Assembly: GCF_017868775.1 (NCBI RefSeq)
Contig: NZ_CP053381.1
Location: 2,914,001 to 2,978,000 of the forward strand
Reading direction: 5' to 3'
Source of the DNA: Billgrantia sulfidoxydans
GTDB taxonomy: Bacteria > Pseudomonadota > Gammaproteobacteria > Pseudomonadales > Halomonadaceae
DNA length: 64,000 nt
In this document: positions 21,053 through 32,037 of the stretch, piece after piece
How positions within the stretch are numbered: the first letter of the stretch is position 1
Layout: the number at the start of each line of letters is the position of its first letter
Notes under the pieces: model-generated
Seen by the model: the letters and a program-made list of their open reading frames with translations, nothing else
Database searches by the model: none
What the model was told of the DNA's origin: nothing
Position numbers and translations under genes: made by a program

Positions 21053-21056
<4 letters not shown>
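20436..21056 (+). CDS. betI: Choline-responsive transcriptional repressor BetI (TetR family)
   Basis: 206 residues from the GTG at 20436. It represses the bet genes until choline is present. The N-terminal TetR helix-turn-helix is [21 protein letters not shown] followed by [12 protein letters not shown]. The C-terminal ligand domain includes [20 protein letters not shown], characteristic of BetI. The GTG was chosen because AGGAGG (20424-20429) lies 6 bases upstream and the N-terminus [10 protein letters not shown] matches BetI. The ATG at 20451 would lose that. It overlaps betB by 4 bases (ATGA). Confidence 0.95.
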
Positions 21057-22522
<1,466 letters not shown>

Positions 22523-22532
22523 GGAAATCGCC

Positions 22533-24224
22533 ATGTCCCAGATTCGTGAATTCGACTACGTCATCATCGGCGCCGGTTCCGCCGGCAACGTGCTGGCCAC
22601 CCGCCTCACCGAGGACGCGGACGTCAGCGTGCTGCTGCTCGAGGCCGGCGGCCCCGACTACCGCTTCGACTTCCGCACCCAGATGCCCGCCGCCCTGGCC
22701 TACCCGCTGCAGGGCAAGCGCTACAACTGGGCCTTCGAGACCGACCCGGAACCGCACATGAACGGTCGCCGCATGGAGTGCGGGCGTGGCAAGGGGCTCG
22801 GCGGCTCGTCGCTGATCAACGGCATGTGCTACATCCGCGGCAATGCCCTGGACTACGACAACTGGGCCAGCATGGCTGGGCTCGAGGACTGGCGCTACGC
22901 CGACTGCCTGCCCTACTTCAGGAAGGCCGAGTGCCGCGACATCGGCCCCAACGCCTACCACGGCGGCGACGGGCCGGTCAGCGTGGCCACGCCCAAGGAG
23001 GGCAACAACGAGCTCTACCGCGCCTTCGTCGATGCCGGTGTACAGGCGGGCTACCCCGAGACCGAGGACGTCAACGGCTACCAGCAGGAGGGCTTCGGCC
23101 CCATGGACCGTTTCGTCACCCCCAAAGGACGCCGCGCCTCCACCGCCCGCGGCTACCTCGACCAGGCCAAGCAGCGCGCCAACCTCACCATCGAGACCCA
23201 CGCCACCACCGACGTGATCGAGTTCGAGGGCAAGCGTGCCGTGGGCGTGCGCTACCTGCGCCGCGGCCAGGCCCACCAGGTCCGCGCCCGACGTGAGGTG
23301 CTGCTGTGCGCGGGCGCCATCGCCTCGCCGCAGATCCTGCTGCGCTCGGGGGTCGGCAACCCGGAGCACCTGCGCGAATTCGACATTCCGGTGGTGCACG
23401 ACCTGCCCGGTGTCGGCGAGAACCTGCAGGACCACCTGGAGATGTACATCCAGTACGAGTGCAAGCAGCCAATCACGCTCTACCCAGCGCTGAAGTGGTT
23501 CAATCAGCCGAAGATCGGCGCGGAATGGCTGTTTCTCGGCAGCGGCATCGGTGCCAGCAATCAGTTCGAGTCGTGCGCCTTCATCCGTACCCACGACGAG
23601 GAGCCCTGGCCCAACCTGCAGTATCACTTCCTGCCCATCGCCATCAGCTATAACGGCAAGAGTGCGGTGCAGGCACACGGCTTCCAGGCCCACGTGGGTT
23701 CGATGCGCTCGGAGAGCCGCGGGCGCATTCGCCTTACCTCACGCGACCCCAAGGCGGCCCCCAGCATCCTGTTCAACTACATGTCGAGGGAGAAGGATTG
23801 GCAGGAGTTCCGCGATGCCATTCGCCTGACCCGCGAGATCATCGCCCAGCCCGCCATGGACCCCTACCGCGGCCGCGAGATCTCGCCGGGGCCGGACGTA
23901 CAGGGCGACGAGGAGCTGGATGCCTTCGTGCGAGAACACGCCGAGACCGCCTACCACCCCTGCGGCAGCTGCCGCATGGGGGGAGGCGACGACGCGGTGG
24001 TCGACGGCCAGGGCCGCGTGCACGGCCTGGAGGGGCTGCGCGTGGTGGATGCCTCGCTGTTCCCGGTGATTCCCACCGGCAACCTCAACGCACCGACCAT
24101 CATGTTGGCCGAGAAGATCGCCGACCGCATCCGCGGCCGTGAACCGTTGCCACCTTCCGACGCGCCCTACTACGTGGCCGGCGACAGCCCGGCCAGGCGC
24201 GAGCCCCAGCGTCGCCTCATTTAA
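22533..24224 (+). CDS. betA: Choline dehydrogenase
   Basis: 563 residues, GMC flavoprotein oxidoreductase that oxidises choline to betaine aldehyde. The N-terminal FAD motif is [17 protein letters not shown], followed by the GMC signatures [15 protein letters not shown] and [15 protein letters not shown]. The C-terminal active-site region has HPCGSCRMG and the conserved GNLNAPT. GAGGAA lies 7-12 bases upstream of the ATG. Together with betB it converts choline to glycine betaine. No betT choline transporter lies beside it, so uptake must be encoded elsewhere. Confidence 0.96.
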   Translation: MSQIREFDYVIIGAGSAGNVLATRLTEDADVSVLLLEAGGPDYRFDFRTQMPAALAYPLQGKRYNWAFETDPEPHMNGRRMECGRGKGLGGSSLINGMCYIRGNALDYDNWASMAGLEDWRYADCLPYFRKAECRDIGPNAYHGGDGPVSVATPKEGNNELYRAFVDAGVQAGYPETEDVNGYQQEGFGPMDRFVTPKGRRASTARGYLDQAKQRANLTIETHATTDVIEFEGKRAVGVRYLRRGQAHQVRARREVLLCAGAIASPQILLRSGVGNPEHLREFDIPVVHDLPGVGENLQDHLEMYIQYECKQPITLYPALKWFNQPKIGAEWLFLGSGIGASNQFESCAFIRTHDEEPWPNLQYHFLPIAISYNGKSAVQAHGFQAHVGSMRSESRGRIRLTSRDPKAAPSILFNYMSREKDWQEFRDAIRLTREIIAQPAMDPYRGREISPGPDVQGDEELDAFVREHAETAYHPCGSCRMGGGDDAVVDGQGRVHGLEGLRVVDASLFPVIPTGNLNAPTIMLAEKIADRIRGREPLPPSDAPYYVAGDSPARREPQRRLI

Positions 24225-24246
24225 GGCAGCGCTTTAACTTCCTACC

Positions 24247-24280
24247 CAGCGCCCTGTCTCGTGTAGGGCGCTGTCATTTC
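24247..24280 (+). terminator. Terminator after betA
   Basis: Nine-base perfect stem CAGCGCCCT / AGGGCGCTG with a 9-base loop, followed by TCATTTC, 22 bases after the betA stop. Confidence 0.65.
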
Positions 24281-24331
24281 GTAGGCGCCTCAGGACTGGC
24301 CAGCACTTGGGAGATCGGCTAGGCTGACACA

Positions 24332-24349
24332 TTCAAACAACCGTTCTAA
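24332..24349. promoter_or_regulatory. Possible TetR-type (PsrA/FadR-like) operator before fadE
   Basis: Imperfect palindrome TTCAAAC-4-GTTCTAA, 26 bases before the fadE start. CAAAC..GTT is reminiscent of the PsrA box of pseudomonads, which controls fatty-acid oxidation genes. Only 5 of 7 positions are symmetric, so this is tentative. Confidence 0.3.
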
Positions 24350-24375
24350 ACATGAACCAAGGGAGCGCCGAACAC

Positions 24376-26820
24376 ATGCTCACCCTGTTACTCCTGATCC
24401 TCACCGTCGCTGGCCTGCTGGCGCTGATGCGGCGCGAGGCCGGCGCCATGCCGATCCTGGTCATGCTCGGAGGCCTTGGCCTGGTGAGTCTGCTGGTCTC
24501 CCCCGTGCTTGGCGTACTGCTGCTGCTCGGCGCGGCGGCGGTGGCCGTGGCCGGGCTTCCGACGCTGCGCACCCGGTGGCTCACGCCGCGCCTGTTCGCC
24601 ATGTTCAAGCGCGTCTCGCCCAAGGTCTCCGACACCGAGCGCACTGCGCTGGAAGCCGGTACCGTGGCCTGGGACGGCGAACTCTTCTCGGGCCGCCCCC
24701 GGTGGGACAGGCTGATGAGCTACCGCGACGACGGCCTGAGCGAGGAGGAGCGCGCCTTCATCGATCACCAGTGCTCGGTGGCGGCGGGCATGTGCAATGC
24801 CTGGGAGATCGCCAAGGAGCGCGCCGACCTGCCCGAGGAGCTGTGGCAGTACCTGAAGAAGGAAGGCTTCTTCGGCATGATCATCCCCAAGGAGTACGGC
24901 GGCCTGGGCTTCTCGGCCAAGGCCCAGTCGCTGGTGCTGCAGAAGCTCTCGATCAGCGAGACGCTGATGGTCACCGTGGGCGTGCCCAATTCCCTGGGCC
25001 CGGGCGAGCTGCTGCTCAAGTACGGCACCCAGGCGCAGAAAGACCACTACCTGCCGCGCCTGGCCGACGGCCGCGAGATCCCCTGCTTCGGCCTGACCGG
25101 CCCCCGCGCCGGCAGTGATGCCACCTCGCTGCCCGACACCGGCATCGTGTGCAAGGAGGTGATCGACGGCAAGGAGGTACTGGGGCTGCGCCTCGACTTC
25201 GAGAAGCGCTGGATCACCCTGGCCCCCATCGCCACCGTGGTGGGCCTGGCCTTCCGCCTGTTCGACCCCGACCACCTGCTGGGCGAGGAGGAGGATCGTG
25301 GCATCACCCTGGCGCTGGTGCCGCGCAATACCGCCGGCATGGAGATCGGCCGGCGCCACCATCCCATCGGCAGCCCCTTCCTCAACGGCCCGATCAAGGG
25401 CAAGGACGTCTTCGTGCCGCTGGACACCATCATCGGCGGCACCGAGATGATCGGACAGGGCTGGCGCATGCTGGTGGAGTGCCTCTCCATCGGACGCTGC
25501 ATCACCCTGCCCTCCGGCGCCAGCGGTACCTCGCGCTACGCCTTGGGCTGGACCGGCGGCTTCGCCCGCGTTCGCCGCCAGTTCAACGTCCCCGTCGCGG
25601 AAATGGAGGGCGTGCAGGAACCGCTGGCACGCCTGGCCGCGCTGGGGTACATCGCCCAGGCAGCGGTCTACCAGACCGCCAATACCATCGATCGCGGCGA
25701 GAAGCCGGCGGTGCCCTCGGCGATTCTCAAGAGCCAGCTCACCGAGTTCCAGCGCATCGCGCTCTCCGACGCCATGGACATCCACGGCGGCAAGGCGGTC
25801 ACCCTGGGCCCGCGCAACTACCTGGGCATCGGCTACAGCGCCAACCCGGTGTCGATCACGGTCGAGGGCGCCAACATCATGACCCGCAACCTGATGATCT
25901 TCGGCCAGGGCGCCATCCGCTGCCACCCGTTCGTGCTCGAGGAGCTGGCCGCTTCGGACAGCAACGACTTGCCGGCCTTCGATCGCGCCTTCTTCGGCCA
26001 TGCCGCCCTGGTCTTCGGCAACGCCGCCCGCGCCTTCACCATGGGGCTCGGCATCGGCAAGCCGGATGTGCCTTTCGACGCGGTCGCTGCACCCTATGCC
26101 CGCGACATGGCGCGCCTCTCGGCCGGTTTCAGCCTGTGCGCCGATGCCGCCATGGCCAGCCTCGGGGCCACGCTCAAGCAGCGCGAGATGCTCTCGGCGC
26201 GCCTGGGCGACGTGCTCTCCAACCTCTATCTCGCCTCGATGGTGCTCAAGCACTGGCAGGAGGGCGACAAGGTGGAAGGCGAGGCCGCTCTGCTCCACTA
26301 CAGCTGCACTCATCTGCTGCAGCGCGCCGAACAGGCCTTCGACGAGCTGTTCGACAACCTGCCCAACCGGGCGCTCGCCGGGGTGCTGCGCGCCGTGACG
26401 ATGCCGTTGGGACGGCGCTGGAAGCGCCCCGCCGACCAACTGACCCGCGAGATCGCCCAGGCGGTGTCACGCGACACCGCGCTGCGCGCCAAGCTGCTCG
26501 CGGCGGCCTGGCAGCAGAACGACGGCGTGAAGGACAATCCCCTGGCCCGCTACAACGCCCTGCTCGCCGACTACGATCGCGCCGAGGCGCTCTATCGCAC
26601 CGTCAACAAGGCCTACGCCAAGGGCGAGCTGCCGCGCGAGGCGCTGCACCCCGAGGCACGCCTGGAAGCGGCGCGGGAGAAGGGTCTGGTCAGCGAAGAG
26701 GACGCCGAGTTCATGCGCGGCTTCGAAGCCGAGGTACTGGAGCTGCTGAGCGTGGACGACTTCGAGTACGACGCCTTCGCCACCGACAAGGCCAACATCC
26801 TGCGCCACAACGCGGCGTAA
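24376..26820 (+). CDS. fadE: Acyl-CoA dehydrogenase FadE
   Basis: 814 residues from the ATG at 24376, the exact length of E. coli FadE. It is the first step of beta-oxidation, FAD-dependent oxidation of acyl-CoA to enoyl-CoA. Two hydrophobic N-terminal segments (residues about 1-60) anchor it to the membrane. The acyl-CoA dehydrogenase N-terminal, middle and C-terminal domains follow, with FGLTGPRAGSDA and the DAMDIHGGKAV segment. The C-terminal DUF1974-type extension is complete. AAGGGAG lies 10 bases before this ATG; an in-frame ATG at 24352 adds 8 residues. A terminator separates it from betA, so it has its own promoter. Confidence 0.95.
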   Translation: MLTLLLLILTVAGLLALMRREAGAMPILVMLGGLGLVSLLVSPVLGVLLLLGAAAVAVAGLPTLRTRWLTPRLFAMFKRVSPKVSDTERTALEAGTVAWDGELFSGRPRWDRLMSYRDDGLSEEERAFIDHQCSVAAGMCNAWEIAKERADLPEELWQYLKKEGFFGMIIPKEYGGLGFSAKAQSLVLQKLSISETLMVTVGVPNSLGPGELLLKYGTQAQKDHYLPRLADGREIPCFGLTGPRAGSDATSLPDTGIVCKEVIDGKEVLGLRLDFEKRWITLAPIATVVGLAFRLFDPDHLLGEEEDRGITLALVPRNTAGMEIGRRHHPIGSPFLNGPIKGKDVFVPLDTIIGGTEMIGQGWRMLVECLSIGRCITLPSGASGTSRYALGWTGGFARVRRQFNVPVAEMEGVQEPLARLAALGYIAQAAVYQTANTIDRGEKPAVPSAILKSQLTEFQRIALSDAMDIHGGKAVTLGPRNYLGIGYSANPVSITVEGANIMTRNLMIFGQGAIRCHPFVLEELAASDSNDLPAFDRAFFGHAALVFGNAARAFTMGLGIGKPDVPFDAVAAPYARDMARLSAGFSLCADAAMASLGATLKQREMLSARLGDVLSNLYLASMVLKHWQEGDKVEGEAALLHYSCTHLLQRAEQAFDELFDNLPNRALAGVLRAVTMPLGRRWKRPADQLTREIAQAVSRDTALRAKLLAAAWQQNDGVKDNPLARYNALLADYDRAEALYRTVNKAYAKGELPREALHPEARLEAAREKGLVSEEDAEFMRGFEAEVLELLSVDDFEYDAFATDKANILRHNAA

Positions 26821-26838
26821 GGTCAGCACCACTCACCA

Positions 26839-26867
26839 ACCCCGGCCCAGCGCCGGGGTGTCTTATT
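26839..26867 (+). terminator. Terminator after fadE
   Basis: Eight-base perfect stem ACCCCGGC / GCCGGGGT with a 5-base loop, followed by GTCTTATT. It lies between the convergent fadE and the SLC13 gene. Confidence 0.75.
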
Positions 26868-26904
26868 GACCAAAGCAGCGAGCGCAGCAGCGAATCGCGA
26901 CCTC

Positions 26905-28800
26905 TTATAACGGCCAGACCAGCAATATCATCGGCATCGCCACCGCCAGCACCAGCAGCGACAGCGGCAAGCCCATCCTCCAATAGTCGCCGAAGCGATA
27001 GCCACCGGGCCCCATCACCAGGGTGTTGGACTGGTGCCCAATCGGCGTGAGAAAGGCGCACGACGCACTCACCGCGACCACCATCAGGAAGGGGTCGGCC
27101 GAGGCGCCGAAGCCGTCGGCCAGGCTGGCGGCAATGGGGGCCATCAGCAGCGCCGCCGCGGCATTGTTGATCACGTTGGAAAGCAGCATCGAAATCAGGA
27201 ACAGGCCGATCAGCAGCAAGAGCACCGGCCACTGCTCGCCTGCCATCACCAGGCTTTCGGCCACCAGGGCCGCTCCGCCGCTGGTCTCCAACGCCTGGCC
27301 CACTGGCAGCATGGCCGCCAGCAGCACGATGACCGGCCCGTCGACGGCCTGGTAGGCCTCGCGCAGCGGCAGTACGCCCACCAGCAGCGAGACCAGCGCC
27401 GCCGCCGATAGCGCCACCGCTGCCGGCAGCAAGTCCATCAGCATGGCCAGGATGGCCACGCCGAAGACGGCAAGCGATACCAGCAGCATGCGTGGCTGAC
27501 CCAGCGGTAGATTGCGCCGGGCCAGCGGCAGGCAGCCCAAGGTCGCCAAGCTCTCGGAAAGGTTGCTCTCGCCCCCCTGCAGCAGCAGCACATCGCCGGC
27601 GCGAAAGCGAATGTCGCGCAGGCGCTGCTTGAGCCGCCCGCCATCGCGAGCCACGGCGATCAGGTGCAGACCGTACTGGTTCTGCAGGCGCAGCTGGGTG
27701 ACGGTGCGGTTGATCATCATGGAGTCGTTGCGTACCACCGCCTCGACCAGTTCGAGCCCTTCGGTGTCGGCCGATGTCTTCCCGGATTTGCTCTTCTTGT
27801 TCTCCTTGCTCGTCCTGTCGTCGTTTCCCTGCGCCGGTCCGGCATCTGTCCTGGAGGCTTCAGCGTCGCTCTCCTCCGGCTGCGCTGCATTCTCCTGCGC
27901 CTCTTGCTCCTCGGGGTCCAAGCCCACCCGCAGCCCGGCCTTGTCCTCGAGCAGCTTCATCTCCTCGGGCCCGGCCTCGACCAGCAGAATGTCGCCCTCC
28001 TTCAGGGTGCCCAGGAAGGCGTGCCCGGCCCAACGCCGCTCGTCGCGCACCACGGCCAGCACCGGCACGCTCTCCTCCACCTCCCGCTGCAGTTCCCGCA
28101 GCGTCCAGCCCATCGCCTTGGAATCCTCGGTGACCTTCAGTTCCACGAGGTAGTTGGCGGTATCGAACATCTCCTCGGTGGATGCCTTGCCCGCCCGCCT
28201 GGGCACCAGCCGCCAGCCCAGCAGCACGATGAACGCCAGTCCTGCCAGCGCCACGACCGCCCCCACGGGAAAGAACGAAAACATGCCGAAACTGTCGCCC
28301 GTCACGGAGCGACGGTAGGTGGAAATGATGATGTTGGGAGGCGTGCCGATCAGCGTCATCAGGCCGCCGAGCAGCGAGCCGAAGGCCAGCGGCATCAGCA
28401 GCAGCGAGGGGGAGGTGTCGTGCTCCCGGGCCAGGCGCATGGCCACCGGCAGCAGCAGCGCCAGGGCGCCGACGTTGTTCATGAAGCCGGACAGCACCAC
28501 CACCGTGGTCGTCAGCGCCACCAGTTGCAGGAACAGCCGATCGCCGACCTTGAGCACCTGTTCGGCGATCACGTCGACCACGCCGGAGCGTTCGAACCCG
28601 CGGCTGAGTACCAGCACCGCGGCCACGGTGATGACGGCGGGATGGCCGAAGCCGAAGAACGCCTCGTCGGCCGGCACCAGCCCCAGCATCACCGAGGCCA
28701 GCAGCGCCGAGAGCGCCACCAGGTCGAAGCGAAAGCGCCCCCAGACGAAGGCGGCCAGCGTGAGTCCCAGCACGATGAATACCAACGTATGGTCGGCCAT
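26905..28800 (-). CDS. SLC13/DASS-type permease with two RCK_C (TrkA-C) domains
   Basis: 631 residues. Membrane transporter of the SLC13/ion-transporter superfamily, whose members move sulfate, dicarboxylates or other anions with sodium. About five to six helices are followed by two soluble TrkA-C type domains, near residues 215-290 and 345-425, and then six more helices. Conserved anion-transporter segments are LIGTPPNIIIS near residue 130 and the C-terminal TPIGHQSNTLVMGPGG. Between the two RCK_C domains lies a very polar, low-complexity linker (residues about 295-347, rich in E, K, S and D). GGGAG precedes the ATG at 28800. Substrate is not determinable here. Confidence 0.85.
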   Translation of the reverse strand: MADHTLVFIVLGLTLAAFVWGRFRFDLVALSALLASVMLGLVPADEAFFGFGHPAVITVAAVLVLSRGFERSGVVDVIAEQVLKVGDRLFLQLVALTTTVVVLSGFMNNVGALALLLPVAMRLAREHDTSPSLLLMPLAFGSLLGGLMTLIGTPPNIIISTYRRSVTGDSFGMFSFFPVGAVVALAGLAFIVLLGWRLVPRRAGKASTEEMFDTANYLVELKVTEDSKAMGWTLRELQREVEESVPVLAVVRDERRWAGHAFLGTLKEGDILLVEAGPEEMKLLEDKAGLRVGLDPEEQEAQENAAQPEESDAEASRTDAGPAQGNDDRTSKENKKSKSGKTSADTEGLELVEAVVRNDSMMINRTVTQLRLQNQYGLHLIAVARDGGRLKQRLRDIRFRAGDVLLLQGGESNLSESLATLGCLPLARRNLPLGQPRMLLVSLAVFGVAILAMLMDLLPAAVALSAAALVSLLVGVLPLREAYQAVDGPVIVLLAAMLPVGQALETSGGAALVAESLVMAGEQWPVLLLLIGLFLISMLLSNVINNAAAALLMAPIAASLADGFGASADPFLMVVAVSASCAFLTPIGHQSNTLVMGPGGYRFGDYWRMGLPLSLLVLAVAMPMILLVWPL

Positions 28801-28888
28801 ACCCGCTCCCTGTGGTGACTCAGGCCCCAGCACAACAGCCGCACGAGAAAAAATCCAGCCTTTTCTGAGAGTTCCCCCCTACGGTCGG

Positions 28889-28914
28889 TGCAAGAAACCC
28901 GGCCTGGGCCGGGT
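28889..28914 (-). terminator. Terminator after the CMD-family gene
   Basis: On the minus strand, stem ACCCGGC / GCCGGGT with loop CCAG followed by TTCTTG, about 60 bases past the stop of the gene at 28973. Confidence 0.65.
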
Positions 28915-28972
28915 CTGCTGCAGGGTGGGCACCGGCTGCTTGGCCATCACCTTCGGCCAAACGGCGCCGGCC

Positions 28973-29536
28973 TTACGGCTCGCGGAACGGCAGGGGGGCA
29001 TCCGTGTCGCGGCGCACCGCAAAGACGTTCAGGGTCATGGCCACCAGGGCGTAGTAGCCGAACACCCCTACCAGCTCGACCACCGCGGGCTCGCCGAAGG
29101 CCTCGACGGCTTCGGCATAGAGTGCCGCGTCGATGCGTCGGGTGGCATAGAGCGTCCGGCCCAGGCGATAGACCAGGCGCTCGTCATCGCGCTCGAAGAC
29201 CGGCTCCTCGCCCGTACGCAACGCCTCGATCACGTCATCGGCGATGCCTGCCTCGCGGGCGATGGGCTCGTGGATCTGCCATTCGGCCTGGGACCGCCAC
29301 CAGGCGGCGGTGACCAGGATCGCCAGTTCGGTCAGGCGCAGCTCCAGCCGCGTGCCGTAGCGGCAGAAGGCACCCAGCCGCTGGGCGTGATCGGCCAGGC
29401 CCGGGCTATGGATCCAGGCCAGGAAGGGGCCGTCCAGGTTGCCGCGAGGGCCGCCGAGGATCTCCTCCAGCACGCGGCGCTGTTCGGCGTCCAGGCGCGT
29501 CTCGTCGAGGGGGGTCAGGCGGGATTCGATGGCCAT
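28973..29536 (-). CDS. Carboxymuconolactone decarboxylase (CMD) family protein
   Basis: 187 residues. It belongs to the AhpD/CMD fold by the helical segment LTELAILVTAAWW followed by EWQIHEPIAREAG. The peroxidatic CxxC pair of AhpD-type members is absent; only the conserved E and H (E-x-x-x-H) remain. It is therefore more like the decarboxylase branch or an unassigned member. The start ATG at 29536 is preceded by AAGGAGAT. It begins 10 bases after the class III aminotransferase stop, so the two are one transcription unit, opposite to an RpiR regulator. The reaction is not known. Confidence 0.75.
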   Translation of the reverse strand: MAIESRLTPLDETRLDAEQRRVLEEILGGPRGNLDGPFLAWIHSPGLADHAQRLGAFCRYGTRLELRLTELAILVTAAWWRSQAEWQIHEPIAREAGIADDVIEALRTGEEPVFERDDERLVYRLGRTLYATRRIDAALYAEAVEAFGEPAVVELVGVFGYYALVAMTLNVFAVRRDTDAPLPFREP

Positions 29537-29546
29537 ACCTATCTCC

Positions 29547-30875
29547 TTATCGGCTACCCAGCGCACTGCGCAGGGCGATATCGAGCTTGTCGACGATCTC
29601 GTCCAGATGGCTCTCCGCGAGGATGAAGGGCGGCGCCAGCAGGATGTGATCACCCTGGCGTCCGTCGATGGTGCCGCCCATCGGGTAGCACATCAGCCCC
29701 GCCTGCATGGCGGCCTGCTTGACGCGTGCATGTACCTTGCGCTCGGGTTCGAACGCCGCCTTGGTGGCCCGGTCCGCCACCAGTTCCAGGCCCAGGAAGA
29801 GCCCACGGCCGCGTATGTCGCCGACATGGGGATGTTCGCCGAGGCGCTCGGTCAGGCGCCGCTGCAGTCCTTCGCCCAGCTCACGCACCCGGGGCAGCAG
29901 GTCGCGCTCCTGAATGGTCGTCTGCACCGCCAGGGCCGCGGCACAGGCCGTCGCATGGCCGATATAGGTATGCCCGTGCTGGAAGAAGCCCGAGCCATTG
30001 GCGATAGCATCGCGGATACGCCCGCTGACCAGGGTGGCGCCGATCGGCTGATAGCCGGCCCCGAGCCCCTTGGCGATGGTGATCAGGTCGGCGGTGACGC
30101 CCTCCTGCTCAGCGGCGAAGAGGGTGCCGGTGCGCCCCATGCCACACATCACCTCGTCGAGAATCAGTAGCACGCCATGGCGATCGCACACCTCGCGCAC
30201 GCGCTTGAAGTACCCCGGTACCGCGGGAACCGCACCCATGGTGGCCCCTACCACCGGCTCGGCGACGAAGGCCATCACGTTCTCCGCTCCGAGTCGCAGG
30301 ATCTCGGCCTCGAGCTCGTCGGCCAGGCGCGTCGCATAGGCCTCGGGGCTCTCGCCCTCCTGCAGACCGCGGTAGGCATAGCAGGGGCTGACATGACTCA
30401 CGTCGATCAGCAGCGGCTCGAACTGCTGGCGGCGCCAGGCGTTGCCCCCGGTAGCGAGCGCCCCCAGGGTATTGCCGTGGTAGCTCTGGCGACGCGCAAT
30501 CAGGTGCTTGCGCTGCGGCTGGCCGATCTCGATGAAATACTGACGCGCCAGCTTCAGGGCCGCCTCCATCGCCTCGGAGCCACCCGAGACGAAGTAGACC
30601 GACTCGAGCCCCGCGGGTGCGCGCTCGACCAGAAAATCGGCCAGGGCTTCCATCGGTTCGGTGGTGAAGAAGGCGGTGTGAGCGTAGGCCACCTTGCCCA
30701 CCTGCTCACGGATGGCCTCGATGGCGGCGGCATCGCTATGCCCCAGACAGGAGACCGCGGCGCCACCGCAGGCATCCAGATAACGCCGCCCCTGATCGTC
30801 GATCAGGTAATGGCCTTCACCCTTGACGGCCGTGGGGTAATCCTGCGTCAGGCTGCGGTGGAAAACGTGGCTCAT
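29547..30875 (-). CDS. Class III pyridoxal-phosphate aminotransferase
   Basis: 442 residues. Omega-amino-acid/adenosylmethionine-type aminotransferase that moves an amino group from a primary amine to a keto acid. The PLP lysine is K269 in TIAKGLGAGYQ, and the cofactor aspartate lies in LILDEVMCGMGRTG. The active-site segment QHGHTYIGHATACAAA is also present. GGAGA lies before the ATG at 30875. It is paired with a CMD-family protein and a divergent RpiR regulator, which suggests a small catabolic module, perhaps for an amino sugar, amino acid or polyamine. Specificity cannot be read from sequence; BioA function is unlikely because no biotin genes are near. Confidence 0.85.
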   Translation of the reverse strand: MSHVFHRSLTQDYPTAVKGEGHYLIDDQGRRYLDACGGAAVSCLGHSDAAAIEAIREQVGKVAYAHTAFFTTEPMEALADFLVERAPAGLESVYFVSGGSEAMEAALKLARQYFIEIGQPQRKHLIARRQSYHGNTLGALATGGNAWRRQQFEPLLIDVSHVSPCYAYRGLQEGESPEAYATRLADELEAEILRLGAENVMAFVAEPVVGATMGAVPAVPGYFKRVREVCDRHGVLLILDEVMCGMGRTGTLFAAEQEGVTADLITIAKGLGAGYQPIGATLVSGRIRDAIANGSGFFQHGHTYIGHATACAAALAVQTTIQERDLLPRVRELGEGLQRRLTERLGEHPHVGDIRGRGLFLGLELVADRATKAAFEPERKVHARVKQAAMQAGLMCYPMGGTIDGRQGDHILLAPPFILAESHLDEIVDKLDIALRSALGSR

Positions 30876-30888
30876 GGGATTCTCCGGG

Positions 30889-30948
30889 TTGACAATACGC
30901 AAAATATAAATGCTCTATTTAAATTTGCAATTAAAATTTGCATATTTA
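30889..30948. promoter_or_regulatory. AT-rich divergent regulatory region with direct repeats
   Basis: The 147 bases between the aminotransferase and the rpiR-type gene contain a sharply AT-rich stretch unlike the surroundings. It has two direct repeats AAATTTGCA at 30921 and 30934 (13-base period) and a TTGACA at 30889. Candidate operator of the adjacent RpiR protein. Confidence 0.45.
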
Positions 30949-31022
30949 TCATCCAACGCCCTCAGCAGCGCCAGGAGGCTACAATGCTCCCCCGACGCCA
31001 CGAGATGAAGTGAAGCGACGCC

Positions 31023-31928
31023 ATGACGGACACCCCCACGCCCCCTCCGGAAACGCTGAGCGGCCTCAGGCAACGGCTCAAGGCCATCGAAGCCGGCGAG
31101 GCCGGCATCCGGCTGGGCAAACGCTCCCGGCACGTACTCGCGCTGCTCGTCGAGGCACCGCAGCAGGCCGCGGTCTCATCCATCAGCGAGCTGGCGGAGC
31201 GGCTGGGCGTCAATGCGTCGACGCTCTCGCGCCTGGCCCAGCGCCTGGGCTATGGGGGGTTCGGCCAGTTGCAGGATGTCTTCCGCCGCGAAGTCACCGA
31301 AGGCCAGAGCTTCTACAGCGACCAGGCCTCCCGCCTCCTCGAGGCGAGCAGCGACACGCAGGGACTGGCTCGGCTGAGCCGGTTGGGACGGCAAGAGAGC
31401 GCCAACATGGCGAGCCTGTTGGAGCGGATCGATCCGACGGCCTTCGAGCAGACGGTGACGCTGCTGGCGACGGCCCATCGGGTGCGCGTGCACGGCATGC
31501 GCCAGTTCCACTCCCTGGCGCTGTTCATGGCCTATGGCCTGGGGATGTTGCGCCCCGACGTCGCCCCACTCGACGCGGGCCGGCAAGGCGTCGCCGATGC
31601 CCTGGCCCAGCTCGACCCCGGCGACGTGCTGATAGTGGCAAGCTGCTTCCCCTATACCCCGAGCGTGCTGGCCACGGCCGAGGTCGCGGCCCGCCACGGG
31701 GTAGAGGTCATCGCCCTGACCGACTCGGAGCGCTCACCCCTGGCCCGGGTCGCGCGGCACAGCTTTCCGGTGCCCAATCATAGCCTGTTCTACAGCAACA
31801 GCATGTGTGCCTTCATGCTGCTCGCCCAAGGGCTGCTGAGTGAAGTGGCCAGCGCCCTGGGTAGCGCCGGGCTGGCGGCGCTCAAGCACCGCGAGACGAT
31901 GATCGCCGAACTCGGCGCCTCCCTGTGA
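31023..31928 (+). CDS. RpiR/MurR-family transcriptional regulator (HTH + SIS)
   Basis: 301 residues. The N-terminal RpiR helix-turn-helix (about 20-95) includes SISELAERLGVNASTLSRLAQRLG. The C-terminal SIS sugar-phosphate-binding domain (about 125-270) includes VHGMRQFHSLALFMAYGLG and a phosphate-loop-like VLIVASCFPYTPSV. Such proteins sense sugar phosphates or related metabolites and control adjacent catabolic genes. It is divergent from the aminotransferase-CMD pair, so those are its likely targets. Effector unknown. Confidence 0.85.
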   Translation: MTDTPTPPPETLSGLRQRLKAIEAGEAGIRLGKRSRHVLALLVEAPQQAAVSSISELAERLGVNASTLSRLAQRLGYGGFGQLQDVFRREVTEGQSFYSDQASRLLEASSDTQGLARLSRLGRQESANMASLLERIDPTAFEQTVTLLATAHRVRVHGMRQFHSLALFMAYGLGMLRPDVAPLDAGRQGVADALAQLDPGDVLIVASCFPYTPSVLATAEVAARHGVEVIALTDSERSPLARVARHSFPVPNHSLFYSNSMCAFMLLAQGLLSEVASALGSAGLAALKHRETMIAELGASL

Positions 31929-32037
31929 TCGCGGACGATCGCCCAAGACGCAGTGCCACGAAAAATTCAACGAAACTTCAGACAACCTGCCTGCGCTCCT
32001 CCCTATGGTGAACCTTTCACGGAGGAAGGAGCGGAGC

